NCBI GenBank assembly: GCA_017554105.1
Contig: JAFZIY010000019.1
Coordinates: forward strand, 62,001-126,000
Length of the DNA: 64,000 nucleotides
Direction: 5' to 3'
Source of the DNA: Prevotella sp.
GTDB taxonomy: Bacteria > Bacteroidota > Bacteroidia > Bacteroidales > Bacteroidaceae
Made by a program: the position numbers and the translations under genes. The notes beneath the pieces were generated by a model. The model was not told where the DNA came from. It did no database searches and worked only from the letters and a program-made list of their open reading frames with translations. Shown piece by piece: positions 19,547-28,316 of this stretch. Numbering within the stretch: the stretch's first letter is position 1; every line of letters starts with the position of its first letter.

Positions 19547-20062
19547 ATGAAAAAGTTATTATTGCTGACCTTACTCATGGTCACTTCAATGGCAGTTAAT
19601 GCCCAGAATATTGTAACTGTTTGCGTGGTCGACCCCACGAGCACCTCGACAAACATCCGCAACGCACCTAACGGCAAGGTGGTAGCCCAGTTGGCCAATA
19701 GTGAGTTATGTACTGTTGACTTGATTAGTGTGAAGAATGGATGGTGGAGAATAAGTCCAGAAGTGGAAGTTTGGGGCGACGACGAGAAGACTATTCCGCT
19801 GACAGGCTCAACATCGGGCTATTGGATTCATAAGTCAATGCTGGGTTTTAACATTGCCGGTGACCCCGAAGGGTGCTTGCGCGCTGCTCCTTCCAAAGGT
19901 GCCCAGGCAGTAAGGATTGCGCAGTCAGATTATGCTGCACTCTATCTTGAGCCGCTCGTGATAGAAGGCTCGTGGATAAAGGTGATTTCCAAGGACAAGA
20001 AATACACTGGATGGATGCCTATCGACCGCATCTGCGCCAATCCACTCACTACCTGTCCATAG
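19547..20062 (+). CDS. Secreted SH3-like domain protein
   Basis: 171 aa with a signal peptide ending VNAQN. Two SH3b-like segments are visible: NIRNAPNGKVVAQLAN ... NGWWRIS (about 32-65) and CLRAAPSKGAQAVRIAQ ... EGSWIKVISKDKKYTGWMP (about 105-160). Bacterial SH3 domains often bind cell-wall peptides. It has its own promoter. The biological role is unknown. Confidence 0.65.
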   Translation: MKKLLLLTLLMVTSMAVNAQNIVTVCVVDPTSTSTNIRNAPNGKVVAQLANSELCTVDLISVKNGWWRISPEVEVWGDDEKTIPLTGSTSGYWIHKSMLGFNIAGDPEGCLRAAPSKGAQAVRIAQSDYAALYLEPLVIEGSWIKVISKDKKYTGWMPIDRICANPLTTCP

Positions 20063-20162
20063 CATTTCCGTTGCTGACAGTATCCTGGTAGGGCATAACT
20101 ATTTGTCCTACCTGTCACTCTAATAGACCAATTCCACCGAACTCAAGTTGATAATCAGCATT

Positions 20163-21155
20163 ATGAAAAGAGCATATATTCTGTCTTCCCTCATTTTTCT
20201 CCTTACATCCATATTGATTGGATGTATTGGGAGAAATCAGAATAGTGAGAAGGTGCCGGAGGAAAACGTTAAGAAAAAGCCGAAGATAGAAATAGTTGAG
20301 GGGTTCTTAATTGACAAAGTTGATTTGCACGGGAATATTTCTTACCAGTGGAAACAATCCGATAGTTTGTACAGAAATGCCCCAACGAAGGAGTTGGTGA
20401 GCATGGCTTCAACATCAAAAGAGCCGGTAAAAAGACTAATCTCGTTCCGTGCACTGTTATGGAAGGATCCTCACGAAGCGGTTAATCTGATAATCTCTGA
20501 AATAGATGATTCAACTATTGTGTACATTTCTACTTATGGATGCGGGACAGAAGATAGGGTTTCCAATGTAAGAATATTCATGGTACAGAGTAACCGAGAA
20601 GGTTATAATGTCACGGAGAATGATTCTATGCGTATTGACAGTGCTTTACTGTATTCTGACAATGCCCCGCTATATGATTACACATACGGTCTTTATAAGG
20701 AATTGCCGGTAAAGCCAGTGTATGAGGCACGACTGCGCCAGTTGTATAAACGTGACATTCGTGCTTTAGTGGCATTGGCAAGATTTCACCAAAATGAAGA
20801 AAAACAGGCTATCATAAACCTGTTGTCTCAAGCAAACAACAAGGATACGTGGGAGTTTCGCGATACAACACGCGTCACGTTACTTGCAGTTGCGGTATGG
20901 CCGAACAAGTCTTTCAAGCCTTCAGTACAAAAGATATGTGAAAACATTTTCTTTTCATCTCAAAAGTCCTATGGATGCGAAGAACAGGCATTCAGTGCTC
21001 TTATAGCCTATGATGAGCAATGGAGTTACAAGATGATTGAAAGGGCATTGTCAAAGCCAAAAGAATTCGATACTCGTTTGTGTTTCGAATATGCGTACGA
21101 GAATAATCCGTTACCTCGGTTTAAACCATTGTATCAGAAATATAAGTCGAAGTAA
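20163..21155 (+). CDS. Lipoprotein of unknown function
   Basis: 330 aa from the ATG at 20163, chosen because it gives a standard lipoprotein signal (MKRAYILSSLIFLLTSILIGC); an ATG 15 bp upstream is less likely. The mature part begins with a charged linker (EKVPEENVKKKPK). The C-terminal half (about 180-325) is helical and could contain HEAT-like repeats (ALVALARFHQNEEKQAIINLL, AFSALIAYDEQWSYKMIERAL). I do not recognise the family. It is probably a periplasmic or outer-membrane lipoprotein. Confidence 0.55.
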   Translation: MKRAYILSSLIFLLTSILIGCIGRNQNSEKVPEENVKKKPKIEIVEGFLIDKVDLHGNISYQWKQSDSLYRNAPTKELVSMASTSKEPVKRLISFRALLWKDPHEAVNLIISEIDDSTIVYISTYGCGTEDRVSNVRIFMVQSNREGYNVTENDSMRIDSALLYSDNAPLYDYTYGLYKELPVKPVYEARLRQLYKRDIRALVALARFHQNEEKQAIINLLSQANNKDTWEFRDTTRVTLLAVAVWPNKSFKPSVQKICENIFFSSQKSYGCEEQAFSALIAYDEQWSYKMIERALSKPKEFDTRLCFEYAYENNPLPRFKPLYQKYKSK

Positions 21156-21179
21156 AATATTATATATTAGTCAGAAAAA

Positions 21180-21216
21180 GGGAGATAGAGGTTTTGTGCT
21201 CCATCTCCTTTTTTTT
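21180..21216 (+). terminator. Intrinsic terminator
   Basis: GGAGATAGAG / CTCCATCTCC stem (one internal mismatch) followed by a run of eight T residues. Confidence 0.85.
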
Positions 21217-21252
21217 CTCTAATATTAATAAAAAGAAAGGTATATTATCTAA

Positions 21253-21369
21253 CCCCACCCCTGCCCCTCCCCTCAAAGGGGCGGGGAAACGTTAGGGATA
21301 CTCTACCTATAGAAAGTAATCACCCCTATTGACTCCCCGCCCCTTTGAGGGGAGGGGTAGGGGTGGGGT
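21253..21369. repeat. Inverted pair of GC-rich palindromic repeats
   Basis: Copy at 21253-21290 (CCCCACCCCTGCCCCTCCCC to GGGGCGGGG) and an inverted copy at 21331-21369 (GACTCCCCGCCCC to GTGGGG), separated by 40 bp. The pair lies just past the 3' end of uxuA and has the same arrangement as the pair flanking the DUF559 gene, but with no gene inside. Confidence 0.85.
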
Positions 21370-21390
21370 AAATTAATTACCCCCAAAGAA

Positions 21391-22653
21391 TCAATCGAAG
21401 AATCCGGGCTGGTGGTACTCGATGCCCAGTTCGCGGTCAACAGTGGCGATGATGCCCTGCACCTGTCCCAGTGCGAACATACGGCCGAGGAACGAGTAGC
21501 CTGCATTATAGCCTTTGGTCTCGTCGCCCAGCATCGTCATACCGTGGTCCACACGCATCGGCAGCAGTTTCTTACGGCGCTGCTCCTCCTGTTCGAAGAT
21601 ACGAGTCAGTTCGATGATGTCGGCACGACCGCCCAGATGACTTGCCTCCGTGAAGTTTCCGTCGGGGAAGATATGACAAGAGCGCAGGTGAACGAAGTGA
21701 GTCCGCTCGTGGAACTCACGTGCCAGCGGTGTCAGGTTGTTATGACCGCCTGCCGAGAGCGAGCCGGCGCAGAATGTCAGTCCGTTGTGCGGGTTAGGCA
21801 CTGCATTGAGGAACCACCGTATATCTTCCTCGTCGGTGACGATGCGCGGCAGACCCAGAATCTCGTATGGTGGGTCGTCGGGATGTACGCACATATCGAT
21901 GTCATACTCGTCGCATATCGGCATGATTGCCTCCAGCCATGTCTTCATGTTGTCGCGCAGTTGTTCGCGTGTCACGTCCTTATAGAGTGCGAGCAGTTCA
22001 CGGAACAGTTCCACTGGTCGTTCGTCGCCTTCCTTGAAGTTGCCCGATACGAATCCCTGTGTCTTTATCACGATGGTATCCACCATGTCGTGGTCGAACT
22101 GCGGTGTAGCCTTTGCCTTGATGGCATTCACCTCAGCCATGATGTCGCGTCCGCGCAGGATATCGGCGAGATGTCCCTTTGCCTCTCCGTTTGATATTTT
22201 CGTCCATTCCTCTTCCGCTCCTTCACGCTTCAGGATGTGGATGTCGAAATAAGCGAACTCACCCCAGTCGAAATAGAGGTTGCTTGAGCCGTTGGGGTTG
22301 GGGTGGAGCAGGTCGGTGCGTGCCCAGTCGAGCACAGGCATGAAGTTGTAGCACACACAGCGTATGCCTTCTTTTCCGAGATTGGCGAGCGACTCCTTAT
22401 ATACTTCTATCTGTTCGTCGCGGTCTGGTCCCCCGTATTTTATGGTCTCTGTTACTGGCAGCGACTCAACGACGCTCCATCGCATGCCGTAAGATTCGAT
22501 ATACTCGCGCAGGTCGCGTATCTGTTCGCGTGTCCACACTTGTCCGAGTGGCACGTCGTGGAGGGCGGTAACGATGCCCTCAACACCAATTTGTTTCAGC
22601 ATGGCAAGCGTAATCTTGTCTTTCTTGCCAAACCATCGCCATGTTCTTTCCAT
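21391..22653 (-). CDS. uxuA: Mannonate dehydratase
   Basis: 420 aa, cytosolic, UxuA family: MERTWRWFGKKDKITLAMLKQ at the N-terminus, GIVTALHDVP, CVCYNFMPVLDWARTDL, MCVHPDDPP, FCAGSLSAGGHNN, VHLRSCH and MRVDHGMTM. His and Cys residues in these motifs bind the metal. It dehydrates D-mannonate to 2-keto-3-deoxygluconate in glucuronate catabolism, which fits the glucuronic-acid side chains of xylan. Third gene of the operon regulator-uxuB-uxuA. Confidence 0.95.
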   Translation of the reverse strand: MERTWRWFGKKDKITLAMLKQIGVEGIVTALHDVPLGQVWTREQIRDLREYIESYGMRWSVVESLPVTETIKYGGPDRDEQIEVYKESLANLGKEGIRCVCYNFMPVLDWARTDLLHPNPNGSSNLYFDWGEFAYFDIHILKREGAEEEWTKISNGEAKGHLADILRGRDIMAEVNAIKAKATPQFDHDMVDTIVIKTQGFVSGNFKEGDERPVELFRELLALYKDVTREQLRDNMKTWLEAIMPICDEYDIDMCVHPDDPPYEILGLPRIVTDEEDIRWFLNAVPNPHNGLTFCAGSLSAGGHNNLTPLAREFHERTHFVHLRSCHIFPDGNFTEASHLGGRADIIELTRIFEQEEQRRKKLLPMRVDHGMTMLGDETKGYNAGYSFLGRMFALGQVQGIIATVDRELGIEYHQPGFFD

Positions 22654-22690
22654 ATATAATTTTATTAAAAGTTTCGTTCCTCAACTTTTT

Positions 22691-22790
22691 TGAGGTTATA
22701 AGGTTATGAGGTTTTGAGGTTATAAGGTGATATCACCTGAAAACCTGAAAGCGAAGCGACCTAAAACCTTATTACCTCATAACAACATAT
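22691..22790. repeat. Octamer array forming an inverted repeat between uxuB and uxuA
   Basis: GAGGTTAT/AAGGTTAT octamers (22691-22729) face complementary units (CACCTGAAAACCTG ... AAAACCTTATTACCTCATAA, 22734-22786), interrupted by AAAGCGAAGCGACC. The right end overlaps the last codons of uxuB (Val-Met-Arg-stop). The transcript would fold into a long stem within the operon. Confidence 0.75.
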
Positions 22791-24358
22791 TTATGCAGTG
22801 TCTTGCGGACAGCACCGTTTCCGGCATATAGTTCCTTGACCATTCCTTCTATCTGCTCGCCCAGTCCTGCCTCATAGAGGTTGACACCGAAGATGTCGGC
22901 ACGGCTGTAGAGTTGGCGCAGACAACTGTAGTCCTGGTCTTCCTTGCCCACCTCAAGCGGTGCCACGATAGCCTGAAGTTCCTCGAGCATTGGGTCGGGA
23001 GAGGGTTCAAATGGCTCGCCATTGTCCTTTATTCCCTTCAGATAACGTGCATAGCCTGCCAGTGTGAGAGGAATGAGCACGAGATTGCTCTTGTCGAGAC
23101 CGCGTGCCAGATACTTCTTTATCGTCTCACCGAAGCGGATGGGCAGTTTCTGACTGGTGTCAGATGCTATTCGCTGTGGTGCGTCAGGCATGAACGGGTT
23201 AGGCAGGCGTCGGTTGATGACGGCGCCGATGAACTCGTATGGGTTCAATACTCCTGGGTCGGTCACCACTGGCATCGCCTCGATGTAGCCTATCTTCTGT
23301 ATGAATGAGCGCAGGTCTTCGTCCGCCATCTCTGCTGAGATAAGGGTGTAGTCGAGCATACAGCCATAGATGGACATCGCGGTGTGCAGCGGGTTGAGGC
23401 ATGTCGTCACCTTCATCGTCTCCACCTTGTCAACGGTGTCGCGGGTGGTATAGAGTGCACCGCCCAGTTCCAGTGGCGGACGGCCATTGGTGTAGTTGTC
23501 TTCTATCACGAGATACTGCACCTCCTCAGCATTCACGAACGGTGCGGTGAAGGTGTGCTTCTCGGTCTCGATATAGTCGTTATCCTCGAAACCGTCGGCA
23601 GCAAGCATCTCTTTCACCTTTACATGCGGACGCGGAGTAATCTTGTCTATCATCGACCACGGGAAGGTAATCTTCGTCTCGTCCTTCAGATATGCGAGGA
23701 ACTCGGCGGGAACCAGTCCGTCACTTACCCATCGCTCGGCATATGCCATCACGCCAGCCTTCACCTTGTCACCGTTGTGCGAGCAGTTGTCCATCGACTG
23801 TACTGTCAAAGGTAGTTTCCCGGCCTTGAAACGCTCGAGTAGCAGGGCGCAGACCTTACCCATTGCAAACACTGGTGTCAGTCCACGTGCCAGATCTGCC
23901 TCGTTGTAACTGTATCCTTTCTCGGTGATGGTGAATGTAATCATCTGCAGTGACGGAGCACGGAAAATATCCACCAGACGGGCCCAGTCGTCAAACTGAT
24001 AGTCGGCTTTCAGACTCTCGGTTACCGAGGCAATCACCTTCTTTTCTATCGTACCGGTGGATTGCAGGCTTACGAGCAGAGAGAGGTTACAGTAAGGCTT
24101 GTATGCCTTGTCAATCACCTCATAGTCGAAAGTCTCTGCAACGATAACGCCACGGTCATACTGTCCGGTGTTCAGTGCGTCGTTGATTATTGCTGCGGGG
24201 AAAGCGCGGAAGATATTGCCGCCACCGAAGTGAACCCATGTCGGTTCCTCATAGGTGCGTTTCTTCACCGCTTCGATGTCGAACTTCGGGAGTTGATACC
24301 CCTTGGCTTCCCACTCGGCAACATTAGCGTTGCCAGTAATTAAATCTGTTAACTTCAT
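22772..24358 (-). CDS. uxuB: Fructuronate reductase / mannitol dehydrogenase family
   Basis: 528 aa, polyol-specific long-chain dehydrogenase/reductase. Seen: WVHFGGGNIFRAFPAAIINDAL (nucleotide-binding region near residue 42), TFTITEKGYSY, QSMDNCSHNGDKVKAGVM, and a C-terminal domain with FPWSMIDKITPRP (about 244) and KHTFTAPFVNAEEVQYLVIEDN. It interconverts fructuronate and mannonate with NAD(H), supplying UxuA. The last residues (VMR) are encoded by the start of the octamer array. Mannitol or tagaturonate specificity cannot be excluded, but the uxuA neighbour supports fructuronate. Confidence 0.9.
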   Translation of the reverse strand: MKLTDLITGNANVAEWEAKGYQLPKFDIEAVKKRTYEEPTWVHFGGGNIFRAFPAAIINDALNTGQYDRGVIVAETFDYEVIDKAYKPYCNLSLLVSLQSTGTIEKKVIASVTESLKADYQFDDWARLVDIFRAPSLQMITFTITEKGYSYNEADLARGLTPVFAMGKVCALLLERFKAGKLPLTVQSMDNCSHNGDKVKAGVMAYAERWVSDGLVPAEFLAYLKDETKITFPWSMIDKITPRPHVKVKEMLAADGFEDNDYIETEKHTFTAPFVNAEEVQYLVIEDNYTNGRPPLELGGALYTTRDTVDKVETMKVTTCLNPLHTAMSIYGCMLDYTLISAEMADEDLRSFIQKIGYIEAMPVVTDPGVLNPYEFIGAVINRRLPNPFMPDAPQRIASDTSQKLPIRFGETIKKYLARGLDKSNLVLIPLTLAGYARYLKGIKDNGEPFEPSPDPMLEELQAIVAPLEVGKEDQDYSCLRQLYSRADIFGVNLYEAGLGEQIEGMVKELYAGNGAVRKTLHKYVVMR

Positions 24359-24427
24359 GATTATTTTATGATTAGTATTTAAGTTTTACGTAATATCCGC
24401 TCCCCCTCATTTATAAAGTAGTAACCT

Positions 24428-25000
24428 CTATGTCTTTGACTTCATGTTCTCTCTTCCGCTTTCGAGGAGCATGCGGAACTCATGCGGCGTCATGCCGATA
24501 GCATCAAGGAACTTACGGTTGAAGGTGCGAACCACGGCGAAGCCCGCCTCTTGTGCACAGGCGGCAATACCCCATGAGGGTTGACTCTGCAAGTAATACA
24601 TTGAGCGCAGCAAGCGCATATAGTCAAGATAGTCATCAACGGTCTTATACTGTATGGAATGGCGGAATAGTTCTATGATGCGCGTCTGTGTGGAACCCAC
24701 CAGTTCTGCCAGTTCTTTCAAACCGAAGTCAGGGTCACGATAGTTGAGGTCTTGCTCCAGTCGTGTCTCGATTGTTGCCATCAGTTCATCGTCGTCGCGC
24801 AGGTCGGCGTGCTTCAGCAGTTCCTTGTGACGTGTTACCAGTTCCTTGAGCATCTGTATCCTTCGGCGAACGTCGTAGTAGGCATCCAACTGCTCACTGA
24901 GTCTAAGGTTACGGTTGATAAGGTCGATATTCGCTTTCTGTAACACTTCCACATGCTGTTGTAGTTCAGCAATGCGCTCTTCATATTCCTTGTTGTTCAT
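24428..25000 (-). CDS. AraC-type HTH regulator with coiled-coil N-terminus
   Basis: 190 aa. Residues 1-60 form a coiled coil (EERIAELQQHVEVLQKANID). The C-terminal about 95 residues are an AraC-type double helix-turn-helix: LKELAELVGSTQTRIIELFRH, then WGIAACAQEAGFAVVRTFNRKF and GMTPHEFRMLL. There is no sugar-binding domain. It is the first gene before uxuB (69-bp gap) and probably controls hexuronate catabolism, possibly autoregulated from the promoter at 25066. The effector is unknown. Confidence 0.8.
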   Translation of the reverse strand: MNNKEYEERIAELQQHVEVLQKANIDLINRNLRLSEQLDAYYDVRRRIQMLKELVTRHKELLKHADLRDDDELMATIETRLEQDLNYRDPDFGLKELAELVGSTQTRIIELFRHSIQYKTVDDYLDYMRLLRSMYYLQSQPSWGIAACAQEAGFAVVRTFNRKFLDAIGMTPHEFRMLLESGRENMKSKT

Positions 25001-25065
25001 ATAGTAGTTTTATATATGGTAAATGAATAGGTCGATACGAGTAAAAGGTCGGATGAATTTCAAGG

Positions 25066-25074
25066 GCAAAGATA
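25066..25074 (-). promoter_or_regulatory. Promoter box TATCTTTGC of the uxu operon
   Basis: Bacteroidetes -7 element on the minus strand, 66 bp upstream of the regulator start. Confidence 0.75.
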
Positions 25075-25153
25075 CAACAAAACATGCGAAACACAAAAGG
25101 AATAGCATCTTTTTTTATTCCGTTTCCCCATCTCCTGACGTCTCAGTCATCCC

Positions 25154-25534
25154 TTACTTCATAAACACGAAATAGACTGCACCGACGAGGCACAGAAAGG
25201 CAACGGCATGGTTCCAGTGCAATGACTCATTCTGAAACAGCAGGTGGGCGATGATGGCGAAGACCACCAATGACACACATTCCTGAATCACCTTTAACTG
25301 AACAAGGGAGAAGGGGCCGCCGTTTCCCTCGAAACCGATGCGGTTGGCCGGTACCTGACAGCAATACTCGAAAAAGGCTATTGCCCACGAGAAAGCGATA
25401 ACGCATATCAGAGGCCAGTGTGATGACGCGCCAGTCTGTTGCAGTTTCAGGTGACCATACCATGCCAGTGTCATGAAAACATTGCTTAGCACAAGCAATA
25501 AAAGGGTGTAAAATCCGCTCATTTCAATTATCAT
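25154..25534 (-). CDS. DUF486 (DMT-like) small membrane protein
   Basis: 126 aa from the ATG at 25534. A start at 25579 would lie upstream of the promoter box (25547-25555), so it is rejected; the Met four codons downstream (25522) is equally possible. Four hydrophobic segments (YTLLLLVLSNVFMTLAWYG, WPLICVIAFSWAIAFFEYC, SLVVFAIIAHLLF, AVAFLCLVGAVYFVF) and the FEYCCQVPANRIG motif match DUF486, distant relatives of drug/metabolite transporters. Function unknown. Confidence 0.85.
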   Translation of the reverse strand: MIIEMSGFYTLLLLVLSNVFMTLAWYGHLKLQQTGASSHWPLICVIAFSWAIAFFEYCCQVPANRIGFEGNGGPFSLVQLKVIQECVSLVVFAIIAHLLFQNESLHWNHAVAFLCLVGAVYFVFMK

Positions 25535-25546
25535 TAAAAAACGACT

Positions 25547-25555
25547 GCAAAGGTA
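25547..25555 (-). promoter_or_regulatory. Promoter box TACCTTTGC
   Basis: Bacteroidetes -7 element, 12 bp before the DUF486 start at 25534, implying a very short leader. Confidence 0.75.
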
Positions 25556-25621
25556 CTCTCTTTTTTTAATATATGGCATTATTATTTCATGGAATATGTT
25601 GTTTCATATAAAATAATTCGT

Positions 25622-25630
25622 TATCTTTGT
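25622..25630 (+). promoter_or_regulatory. Promoter box TATCTTTGT
   Basis: Bacteroidetes -7 element, 28 bp before the DUF4419 gene. Confidence 0.75.
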
Positions 25631-25657
25631 ACCATCATCTATAATACATAGAGAATT

Positions 25658-27058
25658 ATGAAAAAGACTATTATCACACTATTGCTTCTTCTTTCTGCGA
25701 TGGCAGGGCAGGCCGACGACAAGAAGATTATCTCGCGCTCGGAGGGAAGCATCACGTTTGTCGTTGACGAGAACCTCACACCCATAGAAGATAATGACAG
25801 ATATTTCAGGAGCGGAAAAGACATAGCAGAGAGAATCCTTAGTTCAGCGAACATCCCAAGTGATACCTATCATATCCTTGCTACCAGTTTTGCGGATGAA
25901 GAGTCGATGAGGTACTTCGGTGAGGATACATTCTTTCAGACTATTGTCAATGCCTATTCCAACCACAAGTCGATAATGCTTTCTCCAGACATGATATGGC
26001 TGCTTATCAGTCAGGGATTCGCCCGGTATGTCAATGCCCATTCGGAAGAAGTACGTTCACAACTGGTTAACCATTCCGACAAGATGGACCTTGTGATAGA
26101 GTCGGGAACGGACTTGCTTTCAGGACAGGCCGACTGGCCATCGCTCATTGACGGTTTCGCCTCGCAGATAAGTAAGTTCACCAAGGGCGACATCGCAACG
26201 ACTATTGCAGCCGACTTCTCCACCACGAGTCAGGCTGAGGCTGTGGCGTCGAAGATAACGCTGATGGAGAGCATGAGGTCTTTCTTCTCCTACGAGGTAA
26301 TATACGTTTCGTGTGGCATTCCCAGCATCACGCTGAAAGGTACTCCGGACGACTGGCAACGTGTGCTCGACAAGACACGGAGGCTGGCACCGTACGGTCT
26401 GGAGGGATGGACAAAGAGTCTGGAACCTATACTTAAGGAGTTTGTCTCTACTGCCGAGGGGAAGCCACGGCAGAAGTTCTGGAAGGGTATCGTAAAGAAG
26501 CAACGGGTGAAGGATCTTAAGGGTGGTGCATGCAATCCTGAAAAGCCCACCAAACTCGATGGATGGATATTGCAATTATTCCCCGACGAGAATGGTAATA
26601 CGCGCAACAGCGTCTACCATACCGAGGAAATGCCTTCCGAGCGTGTGCGTGTCGGCTTCAGGTATCGTGTGTTCAGTCCCGTGGAAGGGAAGGTCACGAG
26701 TGAGACGCCAATGGAACTATGGGCTGGCTTCATAGGTACTAAGGAGGACATTGCCGCCAACATGCTCATACCTAAGATAGGGTGGTTGGTGCGTATGTCA
26801 GAGAGTGATGATGAACTGTTAAGCCAATTCAGAGAGATGGACGAGGTGTCGGGAATAAACTTGATAATTGAGGAAGTTCCTGAGGTCCTCTCACGAATGA
26901 AGCATATAGAAAGCCTGAGCCTCACTTTCACCGATACCGTGGTATTGCCTGAATGGCTCGATGATATAACCATCGACTATTTCACTATCAAAGGTAGGAT
27001 GACGGACGCCGAAAAGGCCGAGATACAAAGACGCTTCCCCAAGGCGGTGATAAAGTAA
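25658..27058 (+). CDS. Secreted DUF4419 protein
   Basis: 466 aa with a signal peptide (SAMAGQADD). DUF4419 pattern: HKSIMLSPDMIWLLISQGFARYVN, then SFFSYEVIYVSCGIPSITLKGTPDDWQRVLDKTRRL and a Gly-rich segment before GWILQLFPD. DUF4419 is shared by bacteria and some fungi; no biochemical function is known to me. Has its own promoter; it converges on the LytTR gene. The C-terminal about 120 residues (LRMKHIESLSLTFTDTV-like) seem to be a separate small domain. Confidence 0.8.
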   Translation: MKKTIITLLLLLSAMAGQADDKKIISRSEGSITFVVDENLTPIEDNDRYFRSGKDIAERILSSANIPSDTYHILATSFADEESMRYFGEDTFFQTIVNAYSNHKSIMLSPDMIWLLISQGFARYVNAHSEEVRSQLVNHSDKMDLVIESGTDLLSGQADWPSLIDGFASQISKFTKGDIATTIAADFSTTSQAEAVASKITLMESMRSFFSYEVIYVSCGIPSITLKGTPDDWQRVLDKTRRLAPYGLEGWTKSLEPILKEFVSTAEGKPRQKFWKGIVKKQRVKDLKGGACNPEKPTKLDGWILQLFPDENGNTRNSVYHTEEMPSERVRVGFRYRVFSPVEGKVTSETPMELWAGFIGTKEDIAANMLIPKIGWLVRMSESDDELLSQFREMDEVSGINLIIEEVPEVLSRMKHIESLSLTFTDTVVLPEWLDDITIDYFTIKGRMTDAEKAEIQRRFPKAVIK

Positions 27059-27066
27059 CACGGTCC

Positions 27067-27936
27067 TTAATACTTCTTTCCCCTTATTATCTCCTTCATT
27101 TGAGACATTTTACTGCGCGAGACAGGAATCATATCGTTGCAGTGACGTATCTGTAGTTGCATGCTTCCTGATTTGGAGACAATCTGCTCCACATGAGAGA
27201 TGTTAATCAAGAATGAGCGGTGGCAACGCACTATCGTCTCACATTGTTGCAACTGCTCTTCAATCTGCTTTGAGGTGTTCCTCAGCATGTCAGTATGTAC
27301 TTCTCCCTCTTTTAGGTGGCACACCTTGACATAGTTGCCGATGACCTCGATATATAACAGGTCTTCTATCTGAAGCGTGACCGTTTCACTGGTACTGCCT
27401 GTGAGTGTTATGGTGTTGGGAACAGCAGCCAATGGTTGTTTTGCATTCGCAGAGTTCCGTAGAATCTCGTTTAGTTGTCGTGTCTCCTCCAGTTCCGTTG
27501 CCAGATACCTGCTGCGGAACTTAAAGCGCCAGTAAAGACCGATGGCAAAGCAAATGAATGCCATGATGACAAGCGTCTCAAAGAAATTGCTCCATGAGAG
27601 ATGGTTGGCGGGCACTCGGTCGCTAAGCATGAAATGGCGGTACAGGCATATCATAAGTGATATTAGTGGCGTATTGATGAGTTGGAACCACAGATTGCGC
27701 CGTATGATGTAACCGACACCTCTTTCCCGTGACCTCGGCATCTTGACAATATATTTCAGGACAATATCCGTGAACATACAGACAATAAACCCCAAGGCAT
27801 AGACTGCCAACAGGTGGACATATGCCTCCCACTGCCATGCGCCAAGTCCGAATGGCTTGAAAACACCCAACGCAAGCACTGCAAAACCTACGCTGATGGC
27901 ACGAACGGTAATATTCTCCTTTTGTTCCTTGTTCAT
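27067..27936 (-). CDS. Membrane-anchored LytTR transcriptional regulator
   Basis: 289 aa. Four predicted membrane helices (about 13-29, 36-63, 81-104, 117-136), a short coiled linker, and a C-terminal LytTR DNA-binding domain (about 175-285: LLYIEVIGNYVKVCHL, QCETIVRCHRSFLINISHVEQI, IPVSRSKM). It is divergent from the TonB-dependent receptor at 28317, and this pairing is common in Bacteroidales. Two similar 39-bp sequences in the divergent region may be its operators (27988-28026 and 28146-28184). Confidence 0.9.
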   Translation of the reverse strand: MNKEQKENITVRAISVGFAVLALGVFKPFGLGAWQWEAYVHLLAVYALGFIVCMFTDIVLKYIVKMPRSRERGVGYIIRRNLWFQLINTPLISLMICLYRHFMLSDRVPANHLSWSNFFETLVIMAFICFAIGLYWRFKFRSRYLATELEETRQLNEILRNSANAKQPLAAVPNTITLTGSTSETVTLQIEDLLYIEVIGNYVKVCHLKEGEVHTDMLRNTSKQIEEQLQQCETIVRCHRSFLINISHVEQIVSKSGSMQLQIRHCNDMIPVSRSKMSQMKEIIRGKKY

Positions 27937-27943
27937 TCGGATG

Positions 27944-27952
27944 GCAAAATTA
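27944..27952 (-). promoter_or_regulatory. Promoter box TAATTTTGC for the LytTR gene
   Basis: Bacteroidetes -7 element 7 bp upstream of the start codon, so the mRNA would be almost leaderless. Confidence 0.65.
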
Positions 27953-27987
27953 CTAAATAATTATCAATTCCCTCCGTTATTCATACC

Positions 27988-28184
27988 ATTTATCACAAAA
28001 ACATGCAATTTATCCCAAAATGCGGGTGTGACCGCAACTTTTCCATTGCTTCATTCCGTCTAATTGGCGAATCAAAAAAGAACGAGTAGTTATGACCTTT
28101 AAAAAAATGTATCTCAGTTTATTATTTAGGCACGCATGTAGTGTCGTTTGTCACAGAATCATGCAGAATATCCCAGAAGTATGG
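27988..28184. promoter_or_regulatory. Duplicated 39-bp putative operator in the divergent promoter region
   Basis: Site A is 27988-28026 and site B is 28146-28184; by hand they agree at 27 of 39 positions. Each contains two direct half-sites of the form TATC(A/C)CA(A/G)AA or TGTCACAGAA exactly 20 bp apart, the geometry expected of LytTR-domain binding. Site B ends about 20 bp before the receptor's -7 box; site A starts 36 bp from that of the regulator. Confidence 0.6.
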
Positions 28185-28203
28185 AGAAATCTGCAATTGT
28201 CTG

Positions 28204-28212
28204 TAATTTTGC
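28204..28212 (+). promoter_or_regulatory. Promoter box TAATTTTGC for the TonB receptor gene
   Basis: Bacteroidetes -7 element about 105 bp upstream of the receptor start. The 380-bp gap 27937-28316 holds only the two promoters and the duplicated operator. Confidence 0.65.
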
Positions 28213-28316
28213 AGTATCCGACGAACAGGGCAAGTGGGAGTCATCCGATATTGCTCGAGGAAGAGTTCGAGTAGATACGGCAATTGAATCATAGAATATA
28301 ATAACATGATGAATAA

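Noticed and set aside
22290-22330. Repeat-derived insertion in UxuA (HPNPNGSS)
   Set aside because: The short CCCCAACCCC stretch resembles the repeats, but no hairpin core is present and the residues may be native.
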